From contig CAZRSA010000002.1 of the NCBI GenBank assembly GCA_964602525.1, positions 9,049 through 73,048 of the forward strand: a stretch of DNA of 64,000 nt, written 5' to 3'. Position numbers and translations under genes: made by a program. Below the pieces are notes generated by a model. It did no database searches, was not told the DNA's origin, and saw only the letters and a list, made by a program, of their open reading frames with translations. Of the stretch, positions 45,242 to 54,610 are shown piece after piece. The stretch is from Lentisalinibacter sp964602525 (lineage in GTDB: Bacteria > Pseudomonadota > Gammaproteobacteria > Steroidobacterales > Woeseiaceae). The stretch's first letter is position 1; the number at the start of each line of letters is the position of its first letter.

Positions 45242-46516
45242 TCAGTCCGCCACCTCCGCGAACGCCTCGGCCGCCTTCGCCAGCGTCGTCGCGATCTCCG
45301 CCTCGCCATGGGCGGCGGAGACGAAGCCCGCCTCGAACGCGGACGGCGCGAGATAGATGCCCCGCTCCAGCATGGCGTGGAAGAAGCGGCGGAAAAGATC
45401 CACGTCGGCCTCTGCCACCTGGCGGTAGGTGCGCACAGGCCCGTCGGCGGTGAAGACGAAGCCGAACATGCCACCCAGTGATCCGGTGGCCAGCGGCACC
45501 CCCGCGTCGGCCGCCGCGCCGGCCATCCCGTCCGCCAGCTGCTGCGTCCTCGCCGTCAGGTCCTCGTAGAAGCCTTCCTGGTCGATGCCTTCCAGCGTGG
45601 CGAGACCCGCGGCCATGGCCACCGGATTGCCGGACAGCGTGCCCGCCTGATACACGGGGCCGACCGGCGCGATGTGCTCCATGATTTCGCGCCTGCCGCC
45701 GAAGGCCGCAGCCGGCATACCGCCGCCGATCACCTTGCCGAAGGTGGTGAGATCGGGCGCGATGCCGAAGACCGACTGCGCGCCGCCCTTCGCCACGCGG
45801 AAGCCGGTCATCACCTCGTCGAAGATCAGAACGGTGCCGGCAGCGGTGCAGGTCTCGCGCAGGGTCTCCAGGAAGCCGGGCACCGGTGGCACGAAGTTCA
45901 TGTTGCCGGCGACCGGCTCGACGATGACGCAGGCGATGCGCTCGCCGTACTCCTCGAACGCGTCGCGCACCTGCTCGCTGTTGTTGAACTCCAGCGTGAG
46001 CGTGAGCTCCGCCAGCCCCGCCGGCACGCCGGGCGAACTCGGTACGCCGAAAGTGAGTGCGCCGGAGCCGGCGCTGATCAGCAGGGAGTCCGAATGGCCG
46101 TGATAGCAGCCTTCGAATTTCACGATGAGGTCCCGGCCGGTGTAGCCCCGCGCGAGGCGGATGGCACTCATCGTCGCCTCGGTGCCGGAGCTCACCATGC
46201 GCACCAGTTCCATGGAGGGCACCAGCTCGGTGATCTTGCGGGCGATCTCGGTCTCCAGTACGCAGGGTGCGCCGAACGACAGACCGTCCACCGCGGTGCG
46301 CTGCACGGCCTCGATGACGCGAGGATGGGCGTGGCCGAGGATCATGGGGCCCCACGAGCCGACGTAGTCGATCAGCTCCCGCCCGTCTTCGGTCCATACC
46401 CGTGGCCCCTCGGCGCGCTTGAAGAACAGCGGCTCGCCGCCGACCGCCGCGAATGCGCGCACGGGGGAGTTCACCCCGCCGGGAATGTACTTGCTGGCTT
46501 CGGAAAACAGACTCAT
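45242..46516 (-). CDS. hemL: Glutamate-1-semialdehyde 2,1-aminomutase
   Basis: HemL makes 5-aminolevulinate from glutamate-1-semialdehyde in the C5 haem pathway. The 424-aa PLP enzyme starts SLFSEASKYIPGGVNSPVR. It has GSWGPMILGHAHP, VSSGTEATMSAIRLARG for the phosphate site, and FDEVMTGFR. The Schiff-base Lys is in TFGKVIGGGMPAAA near residue 266. AGGAGGT immediately before the ATG at 46516 decides the start. It is divergent from the rubredoxin gene across 147 bp and convergent with the Lon-domain gene. Confidence 0.98.
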   Translation of the reverse strand: MSLFSEASKYIPGGVNSPVRAFAAVGGEPLFFKRAEGPRVWTEDGRELIDYVGSWGPMILGHAHPRVIEAVQRTAVDGLSFGAPCVLETEIARKITELVPSMELVRMVSSGTEATMSAIRLARGYTGRDLIVKFEGCYHGHSDSLLISAGSGALTFGVPSSPGVPAGLAELTLTLEFNNSEQVRDAFEEYGERIACVIVEPVAGNMNFVPPVPGFLETLRETCTAAGTVLIFDEVMTGFRVAKGGAQSVFGIAPDLTTFGKVIGGGMPAAAFGGRREIMEHIAPVGPVYQAGTLSGNPVAMAAGLATLEGIDQEGFYEDLTARTQQLADGMAGAAADAGVPLATGSLGGMFGFVFTADGPVRTYRQVAEADVDLFRRFFHAMLERGIYLAPSAFEAGFVSAAHGEAEIATTLAKAAEAFAEVAD

Positions 46517-46623
46517 GGTGACCTCCTGTGCTGAGCGCATCCTAACCGAGGCCGAGCCGCCTTCAAAACCCGCCGGGCCGTCCGTATCATTGCCGTCCAT
46601 ACGGCAACGGCGACGGCCCGGAA

Positions 46624-46674
46624 TCTCCCGTGAAGAGCCATCTCCCATGAAGAGCCATCTCCCATGAAGAGCTA
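46624..46674 (+). repeat. Three tandem 17-bp repeats covering the rubredoxin start
   Basis: The unit TCTCCC-A/G-TGAAGAGC-C/T-A occurs three times without gaps (46624-46640, 46641-46657, 46658-46674). Each copy carries a start codon: GTG at 46630, ATG at 46647 and ATG at 46664, the last being the rubredoxin start. Because 17 is not a multiple of three, the first two open six-codon frames. Each ends in a TGA that overlaps the next ATG as ATGA. Confidence 0.95.
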
Positions 46675-46828
46675 CATGTGCCTTATCTGCGGCTATATCT
46701 ACGACGAGGCCGAGGGCGACCCCGAATCCGGCATACCGCCGAACACCCGCTGGGAGGACGTACCGCTGTCCTGGCGCTGTCCGGACTGCGGCGCCGGTAA
46801 GGAGGACTTCGAGATGGTCGAGGTCTGA
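46664..46828 (+). CDS. Rubredoxin
   Basis: This is a 54-aa one-iron electron carrier, too short for usual length filters. The two knuckles are Cys6-x2-Cys9-Gly and Cys39-x2-Cys42-Gly, coordinating one Fe. YIYDEAEGDPESGIPPNTRWEDVP and SWRCPDCGAGKEDFE are typical of the family. The start at 46664 lies in the third copy of a 17-bp repeat and overlaps the stop of a six-codon frame. The Shine-Dalgarno is weak (AAGAG about ten bases away). Its redox partner is not in this window. It is convergent with the TraB/GumN gene. Confidence 0.96.
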   Translation: MKSYMCLICGYIYDEAEGDPESGIPPNTRWEDVPLSWRCPDCGAGKEDFEMVEV

Positions 46829-46846
46829 ACGGCCAGGCCCGGGCCT

Positions 46847-47788
46847 TCACGGGCCGGCGGCAGTCGCTGCGCCGAGCTGCTCGGCGGCGATCCCCTCGGC
46901 TGCCAGCATGGCGATTACGCTGTCGGGACCCACGAGATGAAGCGCGCCGACGACGACCAGGAAATCCCCCTCGCGCTCGAGCAGCGCGGCGATGCGCGGC
47001 GTCCACTTGCGGTTGCGTTCGGTGACGAGCCGGTCGTACAGATCGGGATAGCGGCGCAGCTCCTCCAGCAGTTCGTCGGCCAGGTAGCCCGTGTCGCCCC
47101 GCCGCCAGGCCGCCACCGTGCGGTCCATGCCCGCCTCCAGGTCCTCGATCTCGGCCAGTGACTCGAGCAGCATGTCGCTCTGCAGCGCGAGCGGCAGGGA
47201 GTCGAAGAAGGCGATCTGCTCCTCGAAGGTCTCCAGCCCGGCCACCGGCTTGCCGTCCCGGCGGGCGAGCGCGGCCATGTGGGCGTCGAGGCCCTGGCGG
47301 GGATCGTAGCCCTCGCGCATCAGCAGCATCTGGGTGAGGGTGAGCGCGGCGTACCAGGGCTCCGCCCCCTGCATCCGGTCCAGGTCGACACCCGCCGCGG
47401 CGGCCGCCTCCCGCGCGCGGGCATAGTCGTCCGCGCCCATGAGCGAGGCCAGTGTCTCGCCCTCCGGCGGCGTGCCGCGGGCGAACATCACTGCCGATAC
47501 CATGGCGGAGTCGAGGTCGTCCATGTCCAGCTCCATAACGAGGGCGTCCGCCTCGGCATAGGCCTCCCGGATGGGGTCGGGCAGGGGGTAGTCACTCTCG
47601 CGCAGCAGATGGATGGAGCCGAGCAGCCACACCCGAGTGTCCGCATCCCGGACCTGCCAGAGCGGCAGGGTGTCACCGGCCGTTGCCAGCCCCGGTGCGG
47701 CGAGCGCGAGCAGCAGGAGTATGCGTGTCGTGCGGCTGCAGAGGCCGAAGAGGATTCGGGCGGAGCGGGCCGGCGGGCCGGCGCTCAT
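46847..47788 (-). CDS. TraB/GumN family protein
   Basis: This secreted or membrane-anchored protein of 313 aa has a hydrophobic signal segment at about residues 18-36. The TraB/GumN (Tiki-like) fold is marked by TRVWLLGSIHLLRESDYPLP near the mature N-terminus and FLVVVGALHLVGPDSV near the C-terminus. Both conserved GxxH motifs probably bind metal. Relatives include eukaryotic Tiki proteases; the role of bacterial members is unclear. The ATG overlaps the cpdA stop as ATGA, so the two are translationally coupled. Confidence 0.88.
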   Translation of the reverse strand: MSAGPPARSARILFGLCSRTTRILLLLALAAPGLATAGDTLPLWQVRDADTRVWLLGSIHLLRESDYPLPDPIREAYAEADALVMELDMDDLDSAMVSAVMFARGTPPEGETLASLMGADDYARAREAAAAAGVDLDRMQGAEPWYAALTLTQMLLMREGYDPRQGLDAHMAALARRDGKPVAGLETFEEQIAFFDSLPLALQSDMLLESLAEIEDLEAGMDRTVAAWRRGDTGYLADELLEELRRYPDLYDRLVTERNRKWTPRIAALLEREGDFLVVVGALHLVGPDSVIAMLAAEGIAAEQLGAATAAGP

Positions 47789-48546
47789 GCCGGACCGCTC
47801 CCGTCGAGCCAGCGCAGGCGGGTGTCCAGCTTCCCGTCGGCGCCCAGGATCAGCCAGCGCCAGGCCGGCGGCCGGTCGTCCACCGCGAACTCGTCCCGCC
47901 GCGGCAGGAACTGCCGGCAGGTGGAGGGCGTCGCCAGCAGGCGGTAATGGTTGCGGCGGGCGTCGAACTCCTGGTGCACGTGGCCCCACACGAGGCCCCG
48001 CACCTGGGCGTGGCGGTCGGCGAGGTCGAGCAGCGCGTGCGCATCCGCCAGCCCGATGTCGTCCAGCCAGCGGCTGCCCACCGGCACCGGCTGGTGGTGC
48101 AGACAGAGCAGCGCGGGCTCCCGGCCATTTCCAGTGAGGTCGGCCTCGGCGGCCGCCAGGGTCTCCGCGTCGAGACGCCCGCCGATTTCACCCTCCGCCC
48201 AGGTGGAGAGCAGGTGCACGCGCCAGCCGCCGGCAGCGACCACGCCGCCGACGGTGAACGGTGCCTCGGCGAGGAGTTCGGCCATGTGCGAGGGATCGTC
48301 GTGGTTACCCGCCAGGCACCAGACGGGTGTGCCGCACTCCGACAGCAGGTCGCGGAAGCGCTCGTAGGCGCCGCGGGATTCGTCCTGGGCGATGTCGCCT
48401 GTGACCAGCACGGCGTCGGGGGCCGCCTCGTCGCGGGCCGCGTGCAGAACGGCCGCCAGGGATTCCGCGGTGCGTACGCCGCGCAGCTCGCCGTCTGCGT
48501 CGGCGTAGAGATGGGGGTCCGTGATGTGCAGGATACGCATCGTCAA
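47785..48546 (-). CDS. cpdA: Calcineurin-like phosphoesterase, CpdA-type
   Basis: This cytoplasmic metallophosphoesterase probably hydrolyses 3',5'-cyclic AMP. The metal-binding motifs are all present: ITDPHL (Asp, His), LVTGDIAQD (Asp), LAGNHDD (Asn, His), CLHHQPV (His) and WGHVHQEF (His pair). The start is uncertain. TTG at 48546 has AAGGAG seven bases upstream, while ATG at 48540 gives the MRILHITDPH start but is 13 bases from that site. Length is about 253 aa. It is coupled to the TraB/GumN gene. Confidence 0.88.
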   Translation of the reverse strand: MTMRILHITDPHLYADADGELRGVRTAESLAAVLHAARDEAAPDAVLVTGDIAQDESRGAYERFRDLLSECGTPVWCLAGNHDDPSHMAELLAEAPFTVGGVVAAGGWRVHLLSTWAEGEIGGRLDAETLAAAEADLTGNGREPALLCLHHQPVPVGSRWLDDIGLADAHALLDLADRHAQVRGLVWGHVHQEFDARRNHYRLLATPSTCRQFLPRRDEFAVDDRPPAWRWLILGADGKLDTRLRWLDGSGPA

Positions 48547-48578
48547 CCGCAGGCTCCTTGCCCGGGCGGCCGGGCACG

Positions 48579-48609
48579 AAAAAGGGCGGAGCCCGGCCGG
48601 GCTCCGCCC
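48579..48609 (-). terminator. Rho-independent terminator of ahcY
   Basis: A perfectly self-complementary 26-base block (48584-48609) beginning GGGCGGAGCCCGG folds into a strong hairpin, followed on the minus strand by five T residues. It lies about 85 bases after the ahcY stop and before cpdA. Confidence 0.93.
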
Positions 48610-48692
48610 CGATCATAGCGCGAATGCCCGGCTGCATTCCCGGGCATATCCGCCGGCGTTTCCCGGGAGCCTGCGTGCCGGGCGCTGACGGC

Positions 48693-50006
48693 TCAGTAGC
48701 GGTAGTGGTCCGACTTGTACGGCCCCTCCACGGGAACGCCGATGTAGCGCGCCTGCTCCTCGCTCAGCGTGGTGATGTTCGCGCCGATCTTCTTCAGGTG
48801 CAGCCGGGCGACCTTCTCGTCCAGGTGTTTCGGCAGTACATAGACCCGCCTCTCGTAGTTCTCCGGATGCTGCCAGAGGTCGATCTGTGCCAGCACCTGG
48901 TTGGTGAACGAGTTCGACATCACGAAGCTCGGGTGGCCGGTGCCGCAGCCGAGATTCACCAGCCGGCCCTCGGCCAGCAGGATGATGCGCTTGCCGTCGG
49001 GGAAGATCACGTGATCCACCTGGGGCTTGATGTTCTCCCACTCGAGATTACGCAGGTAGGCCACGTCGATCTCGTTGTCGAAATGACCGATGTTGCAGAC
49101 GATGGCCTGATCCTTCATCCGCTCCATGTGCTCGCCGGTGATGATGTGGTAGTTGCCCGTGGCGGTGACGAAGATGTCCGCCTGCTCCACCGCCTCGTCC
49201 AGCGTCACCACCCGGTAGCCCTCCATTGCAGCCTGCAGCGCACAGATGGGGTCGATCTCGGTGATCCACACGGTGCAGCCGAGGCCGCGCAGGCTCTGGG
49301 CGCTGCCCTTGCCCACGTCGCCGTAGCCGCAGACCACCGCGACCTTGCCGGCGATCATCACGTCGGTGGCCCGCTTGATGGAATCCACCAGCGACTCCCG
49401 GCAGCCGTAGAGGTTGTCGAACTTGGACTTGGTGACCGAGTCGTTCACGTTGATGGCCGGGCAGCCCAGCGTGCCTTCGCGCTGCATCTCGTAGAGCCGC
49501 TTCACGCCGGTGGTGGTCTCCTCGGAGAGCCCGCGGATCTCCTTCATCAGTTCCGGGTGCTTCTCGTGCACCACCTGGGTCAGGTCGCCGCCGTCGTCCA
49601 GCAGCATGTTCGGCTGCCAGCCGTCGGGGCCGGTGATGGTCTGGTCGACGCACCACCAGTACTCCTCCTCGGTCTCGCCCTTCCACGCGAACACCGGCAC
49701 ACCGGAGGCGGCGATGGCCGCCGCCGCGTGATCCTGGGTGGAGAATATGTTGCAGGAGGACCAGCGCACCTCGGCGCCCAGCGCGGTGAGCGTCTCGATC
49801 AGCACCGCCGTCTGGATGGTCATGTGCAGACAGCCGGCGATGCGCGCGCCGGCCAGCGGCTGCTTGTCGGCGAACTCCTCCCGCACCGCGATGAGGCCCG
49901 GCATCTCCGTTTCGGCGATGGCGATCTCCTTGCGGCCCCACTCTGCCAGGGCGATGTCGGCTACCCGGTAGTCCTGTGCCGGCATCTCGGCGGCGTTGCT
50001 GCTCAT
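48693..50006 (-). CDS. ahcY: Adenosylhomocysteinase
   Basis: AhcY hydrolyses S-adenosylhomocysteine to adenosine and homocysteine, removing the product of methyl transfer. The 437-aa protein has DYRVADIALAEWGRKEI, GCLHMTIQTAVLIETL, DDGGDLT, and the NAD site VVCGYGDVGKGSAQSL near residue 220. The C-terminal KSDHYRY, whose Lys and Tyr contact NAD of the neighbouring subunit, is present. GGAGAAG precedes the ATG. It follows metK by 62 bp, so the methyl-cycle enzymes form one transcript that ends at a strong terminator. I saw no SAH riboswitch. Confidence 0.98.
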   Translation of the reverse strand: MSSNAAEMPAQDYRVADIALAEWGRKEIAIAETEMPGLIAVREEFADKQPLAGARIAGCLHMTIQTAVLIETLTALGAEVRWSSCNIFSTQDHAAAAIAASGVPVFAWKGETEEEYWWCVDQTITGPDGWQPNMLLDDGGDLTQVVHEKHPELMKEIRGLSEETTTGVKRLYEMQREGTLGCPAINVNDSVTKSKFDNLYGCRESLVDSIKRATDVMIAGKVAVVCGYGDVGKGSAQSLRGLGCTVWITEIDPICALQAAMEGYRVVTLDEAVEQADIFVTATGNYHIITGEHMERMKDQAIVCNIGHFDNEIDVAYLRNLEWENIKPQVDHVIFPDGKRIILLAEGRLVNLGCGTGHPSFVMSNSFTNQVLAQIDLWQHPENYERRVYVLPKHLDEKVARLHLKKIGANITTLSEEQARYIGVPVEGPYKSDHYRY

Positions 50007-50068
50007 TGGGTCTTCTCCGTGATTGCTAAAGAGTCAGTCCATTCGTCCCCGGCGGCCCCGCCGATGCG

Positions 50069-51229
50069 TCAGGCCGCGGCCGCACCCCGCAGGGTCTCCG
50101 CCACGTCGGTACGCTCCCAGGTGAAGTCGGCATCCAGGCGGCCGAAGTGGCCGTAGGAGGCGGTCTTGCGGTAGATGGGACGGATCAGGTCCAGCATCTC
50201 CAGGATGCCGTACGGTGTGAGGTCGAAGTGCTCGCGCACCAGGGCCGTGAGGCGTTCCTCCGAAACCTTGCCGGTGCCGAAGGTACGCACCGAGATCGAG
50301 GTGGGCTCGGCCACGCCGATGGCGTAGCTGACCTGGATCTCGCAGCGCTCGGCCAGGCCGGCAGCGACGATGTTCTTGGCCACGTAACGGCAGGCGTAGG
50401 CGGCGGAGCGGTCCACCTTGGAGGGGTCCTTGCCGGAGAAGGCGCCGCCGCCGTGCCGCGCGCTGCCGCCGTAGGTGTCCACGATGATCTTGCGGCCGGT
50501 GAGGCCGCAGTCGCCCATGGGCCCGCCGATCACGAAACTGCCCGTCGGGTTGATGTGATAGACGGTGTCTCCCGTCAGCCATTCGGGCGGCAGCACGGGC
50601 TTGATGATCTCCTCCATGACGGCCTCGCGCAGTTCCGCCTGGGAGATGTCCGGCGCGTGCTGGGTGGAGACCACCACCGCATCGATGGCAACCGGCCTGT
50701 GATCTTCGTAGCGGAAGGTCACCTGGCTCTTCGCATCGGGCCGCAGCCAGGTCAGGTCGCCGCACTTGCGCACCTCGGCCTGGCGCTTCACGAGGCGATG
50801 GGAGAAGGTGATCGGCGCCGGCATGAGCACGTCGGTCTCGTTGGTGGCATAGCCGAACATCAGCCCCTGGTCGCCGGCCCCCTGGCTGCGCCGGTCCGCC
50901 CGGTCCACGCCCTGGGCGATGTCCGGGGACTGCTTGCCGATGGCATTCAGCACGGCGCAGGAGTCGCCGTCGAAGCCCATGTCCGAGCTGGTGTAGCCGA
51001 TGTCCGTGACCACGTCGCGCACCAGCGCCTCGATATCCACCCACGCACTGGTCGTGATCTCGCCGGCCACCATGACCATGCCGGTCTTCACCAGCGTCTC
51101 GCAGGCCACCCGGGCGTTGTTGTCGTCCGCGAGGATCGCGTCCAGCACCGCGTCCGAGATCTGGTCCGCGACCTTGTCGGGATGGCCCTCGGAGACCGAC
51201 TCCGAGGTGAACAGGAAGGCATCGCTCAT
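50069..51229 (-). CDS. metK: S-adenosylmethionine synthetase
   Basis: MetK makes SAM from methionine and ATP. The 386-aa sequence starts AFLFTSESVSEGHPDKVADQISDAVLD and contains GAGDQGLMFGYA, the P-loop-like GGGAFSGKDPSKVDRS and ACRYVAKNIVAAGLA, all family signatures. The ATG has a modest GGAA upstream. It is the first gene of a metK-ahcY pair and is divergent from tkt over 183 bp. No SAM riboswitch is apparent in the leader. Confidence 0.98.
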   Translation of the reverse strand: MSDAFLFTSESVSEGHPDKVADQISDAVLDAILADDNNARVACETLVKTGMVMVAGEITTSAWVDIEALVRDVVTDIGYTSSDMGFDGDSCAVLNAIGKQSPDIAQGVDRADRRSQGAGDQGLMFGYATNETDVLMPAPITFSHRLVKRQAEVRKCGDLTWLRPDAKSQVTFRYEDHRPVAIDAVVVSTQHAPDISQAELREAVMEEIIKPVLPPEWLTGDTVYHINPTGSFVIGGPMGDCGLTGRKIIVDTYGGSARHGGGAFSGKDPSKVDRSAAYACRYVAKNIVAAGLAERCEIQVSYAIGVAEPTSISVRTFGTGKVSEERLTALVREHFDLTPYGILEMLDLIRPIYRKTASYGHFGRLDADFTWERTDVAETLRGAAAA

Positions 51230-51412
51230 GAGGTTAATTCCGCAATTCAGACGTAATCAGCAATGATACAAGAAATTATTTCGGGCGCGCCGCGCCCCCG
51301 GGGCAGTTTGCTGCGCAGAAGCGAGACAGAGCCAGCGCGGACCGCCGGGCCCGCGCTTGCCCGCACCCTACCAAAAAGCGAAAATGCGCGCCTCTTCGTT
51401 TGGGGATTTCCG

Positions 51413-53455
51413 ATGTCGAGCACCGCAGAAGACACGCGCGCCGGCCGGCCGTCACGGCGGGAGCTGGCCAACGCGCTGCGTGCCCTGTCCATGGATGCCG
51501 TGCAGGCGGCGAAGTCGGGCCATCCCGGCATGCCGATGGGCATGGCGGACATCGCCGAGGTGCTCTGGAACGACTTCCTGCAACATAATCCGTCCAATCC
51601 GCGCTGGGACAACCGGGACCGCTTCGTGCTCTCCAACGGGCACGGCTCGATGCTGCTGTACTCGCTGCTGCATCTGACCGGCTACGACCTCGGCCTGGAC
51701 GAACTCCGGAACTTCCGCCAGCTCGGCTATCGCACCGCCGGGCACCCCGAGCGGGAGCCGGACCTCGGCATCGAGACAACCACCGGACCGCTGGGGCAGG
51801 GGCTCGCCAACGGGGTGGGCATGGCGCTCGCCGAGAAGATGCTGGCGGCACGCTACAACCGGCCCGGTTTCCCGATCGTGGACCACCATACCTACGTGTT
51901 CCTGGGCGACGGCTGCCTCATGGAGGGCATCTCCCATGAGGCCTGCTCGCTCGCGGGGACGCTCGGGCTCGGCAAGCTGGTCTGTCTCTACGACCAGAAC
52001 GGCATCTCCATCGACGGCGAGGTGAACCACTGGTTCACGGACGACACCCCCGGCCGGTTCGCCGCCTACGGCTGGCACGTGATCGCGGACGTCGACGGTC
52101 ACGACCCGGAGGCCGTGACCGAAGCGCTGGCCGACGCGCAGGCCGAGACGGCGCGTCCCACGCTGATCTGCTGCCGCACCGTGATCGGTTACGGCGCTCC
52201 GAGCAAGCAGGGCACCGCCGACACCCACGGCGCGCCCCTGGGCGAGGACGAGATCGCCGCCGCCCGCGACGAGCTCGGCTGGCATCATGCCCCCTTCGAG
52301 GTACCGGAGTCCGTGCGTGCGGCCTGGGATGCCCGGGAGCGGGGCGCCGAGGCCGAGGCGGTCTGGGACCGGCTGCTGGAGGCCTGGGCCGAGGCCCACC
52401 CCGGCGAGGCCGCGGAGTACCGCCGGGTCATGGCCGGCGAATTGCCGGCGGACTGGTCCGATGCCGCCCGGGACGCCATCCGGGAGATCGCCGCCGCCGG
52501 CGCCGACGCGGCCACCCGCAAGGCATCACAGATCGCGCTGAATGCTCTCGCCCCGCACCTGCCGGAACTGGTGGGCGGCTCGGCGGACCTCACCGGCTCC
52601 AACAACACCTGGCACGACGGCTCGAGGGCCGTGAACGCGGCGGACGCATCGGGCAACTATGTCTACTTCGGCGTGCGCGAATTCGCGATGACCGCGATCG
52701 GCAACGGCGTCGCCCTGCACGGCGGCCTGCGTCCCTACTGCGGCACGTTCCTGGTGTTCTCCGACTACGCCCGCAACGCGGTGCGCATGGCCGCCCTGAT
52801 GGGTGTGCCGAACATCCTCGTCTACACCCACGACTCCATCGGGCTCGGCGAGGACGGACCCACCCATCAGCCCGTCGAGCACGCAGCCAGCCTGCGGCTG
52901 ATGCCGAACATGGAGGTCTGGCGGCCCTGCGACACGGTGGAGACGGCGGTGGCGTGGCGCGCCGCGCTGGAGCGTGGCGACGGCCCGACCTCCCTGGTGC
53001 TGAGCCGCCAGGGGCTGCCCCACCAGCAGCGGGACGAGGCCGGCATCGAGGCCATCGCCCGGGGCGGCTACGTCCTCGGCGACCGCGGCGGGGAGCCGGA
53101 TCTCATCCCGGATATCATTCTTATCGCGACGGGCTCCGAGGTACATGTGGCCATGGCGGCAGCCGGCAGCCTCGCCGCCGACGGCCTTGCCGTCCGCGTC
53201 GTCTCCATGCCCTGCTGCGAGGTGTTCGACCGCCAGGACGCGGACTACCGCGAGGCGGTGCTGCCGTCCGCGGTCACCCGCCGCATAGCGATCGAGGCCG
53301 GTGCGACCGCCGGCTGGTGGCGATACGTCGGCCCCGGGGGGGCAGTAATCGGCCTCGACCGCTTCGGCGAGTCGGCGCCGGCAGGAGAGTTGTTCGAGAA
53401 GTTCGGCTTCTCGGTGGAGAATGTGGTGACGGTGGCCCGCAGGCTCACTGCCTGA
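51413..53455 (+). CDS. tkt: Transketolase
   Basis: Transketolase transfers two-carbon units in the pentose phosphate and Calvin cycles using thiamine diphosphate. The 680-aa enzyme has SGHPGMPMGMADIAEVLW, SNGHGSMLLY, the ThDP motif GDGCLMEGISHEACSLAG ending near LYDQN, GSADLTGSNNT, and FGVREFAMTAIGNG with the catalytic Glu. The ATG at 51413 matches the family start and has GGGGA upstream; the extra upstream frame is unlikely to be translated. It is the first gene of the tkt-gap-pgk-pyk row. Confidence 0.97.
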   Translation: MSSTAEDTRAGRPSRRELANALRALSMDAVQAAKSGHPGMPMGMADIAEVLWNDFLQHNPSNPRWDNRDRFVLSNGHGSMLLYSLLHLTGYDLGLDELRNFRQLGYRTAGHPEREPDLGIETTTGPLGQGLANGVGMALAEKMLAARYNRPGFPIVDHHTYVFLGDGCLMEGISHEACSLAGTLGLGKLVCLYDQNGISIDGEVNHWFTDDTPGRFAAYGWHVIADVDGHDPEAVTEALADAQAETARPTLICCRTVIGYGAPSKQGTADTHGAPLGEDEIAAARDELGWHHAPFEVPESVRAAWDARERGAEAEAVWDRLLEAWAEAHPGEAAEYRRVMAGELPADWSDAARDAIREIAAAGADAATRKASQIALNALAPHLPELVGGSADLTGSNNTWHDGSRAVNAADASGNYVYFGVREFAMTAIGNGVALHGGLRPYCGTFLVFSDYARNAVRMAALMGVPNILVYTHDSIGLGEDGPTHQPVEHAASLRLMPNMEVWRPCDTVETAVAWRAALERGDGPTSLVLSRQGLPHQQRDEAGIEAIARGGYVLGDRGGEPDLIPDIILIATGSEVHVAMAAAGSLAADGLAVRVVSMPCCEVFDRQDADYREAVLPSAVTRRIAIEAGATAGWWRYVGPGGAVIGLDRFGESAPAGELFEKFGFSVENVVTVARRLTA

Positions 53456-53512
53456 GGGCCGGAAACGGATTTGACAGACAAGGCGCAGCCGCGCCCGGAG
53501 CAGGAGGGATCT

Positions 53513-54526
53513 ATGACTATCAAGCTGGGTATCAACGGGTACGGCAGGATCGGCCGGATGGTGCTGCGATCGATCTACGAGACGAACCGGCGTGCCGAAC
53601 TCGAGATCGTGGGCATCAACGACCTGGGCGACGCGGACACCAACGCGCACCTCACCCGCTACGACACCGCCCACGGCAAGTTCCCGGGTACGGTGGAGGT
53701 CGACGGCGACTCGATGATCGTGAACGGCGACCGCATCCGCGTGCTCTCCGAACGGGACCCGACGAAGCTGCCGTGGGGCGAGCTGGGCGCGGACATCGTG
53801 TTCGAGTGCACCGGCCTGTTCCGCACCAAGGAGAAGGCCTCGGCCCACATCGACGCCGGTGCGAGCAAGGTGCTGATCTCGGCGCCGTCGGGCGGCGACG
53901 CGGACGCGACCATCGTCTACGGCGTGAACCACGACACCCTGTCCGCCTCGGACACGGTGGTGTCGAATGCATCCTGCACCACCAACTGCCTGGCGCCGCT
54001 GGTGAAGCCCCTGCACGACGCCATCGGTGTGGAGCACGGCATCATGACCACCATCCACGCCTACACCAACGACCAGGTCCTGACGGACGTCTATCACAAG
54101 GACCTGCGCCGGGCGCGGTCGGCCACCATGTCGATGATACCGACGAAGACCGGCGCCGCTGCGGCCGTGGGCCTGGTGCTGCCGGAGCTGAAGGGCAAGC
54201 TGGACGGCTTCGCCATCCGGGTACCGACCATCAACGTCTCCATGGTCGACCTCAGCTTCGTCGCGTCCCGCGAGACCAGCAAGGAGGAGATCGACAAGGT
54301 GCTGAAGGAGGCCAGCGAGGGCCCGCTGAAAGGCATCCTCGCCTACAGCGACGAACCGCTGGTGTCGATGGACTTCAACCACGATCCTGCCTCCTCGACC
54401 TACGAGGCGCCCCTGACCAAGGTGATGCAGGGCACGATGGTGAAGGTCTGTGCCTGGTACGACAACGAGTGGGGTTTCGCCTGTCGCATGCTGGACACGG
54501 CCCTGGCCATGGCCAGGGCCGGCTGA
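53513..54526 (+). CDS. gap: Glyceraldehyde-3-phosphate dehydrogenase, type I
   Basis: This phosphorylating GAPDH has 337 aa. The nucleotide site is INGYGRIGRMVLR, and the active Cys is in NASCTTNCLAPL near residue 154, with the His in TTIHAYTND. WYDNEWGFA is at the C-terminus. The residue after the second strand is Asp (NDLGD), which favours NAD, but the following residues also occur in Calvin-type enzymes. AGGAGG lies just before the ATG at 53513. It stands between tkt and pgk, 57 and 84 bp apart. Confidence 0.97.
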   Translation: MTIKLGINGYGRIGRMVLRSIYETNRRAELEIVGINDLGDADTNAHLTRYDTAHGKFPGTVEVDGDSMIVNGDRIRVLSERDPTKLPWGELGADIVFECTGLFRTKEKASAHIDAGASKVLISAPSGGDADATIVYGVNHDTLSASDTVVSNASCTTNCLAPLVKPLHDAIGVEHGIMTTIHAYTNDQVLTDVYHKDLRRARSATMSMIPTKTGAAAAVGLVLPELKGKLDGFAIRVPTINVSMVDLSFVASRETSKEEIDKVLKEASEGPLKGILAYSDEPLVSMDFNHDPASSTYEAPLTKVMQGTMVKVCAWYDNEWGFACRMLDTALAMARAG

Positions 54527-54610
54527 CGACGACCAACGCGGCGCGGTGCGGGGCGGCGAACGGCCGCCCCGCCCATCGTCCTCCGCCGCCGCCTACCCAG
54601 GGAGCAGGCA

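Noticed and set aside
51230..51412. SAM or SAH riboswitch upstream of metK
   Set aside because: No recognisable core sequence or helix set is visible in the leader on the minus strand.
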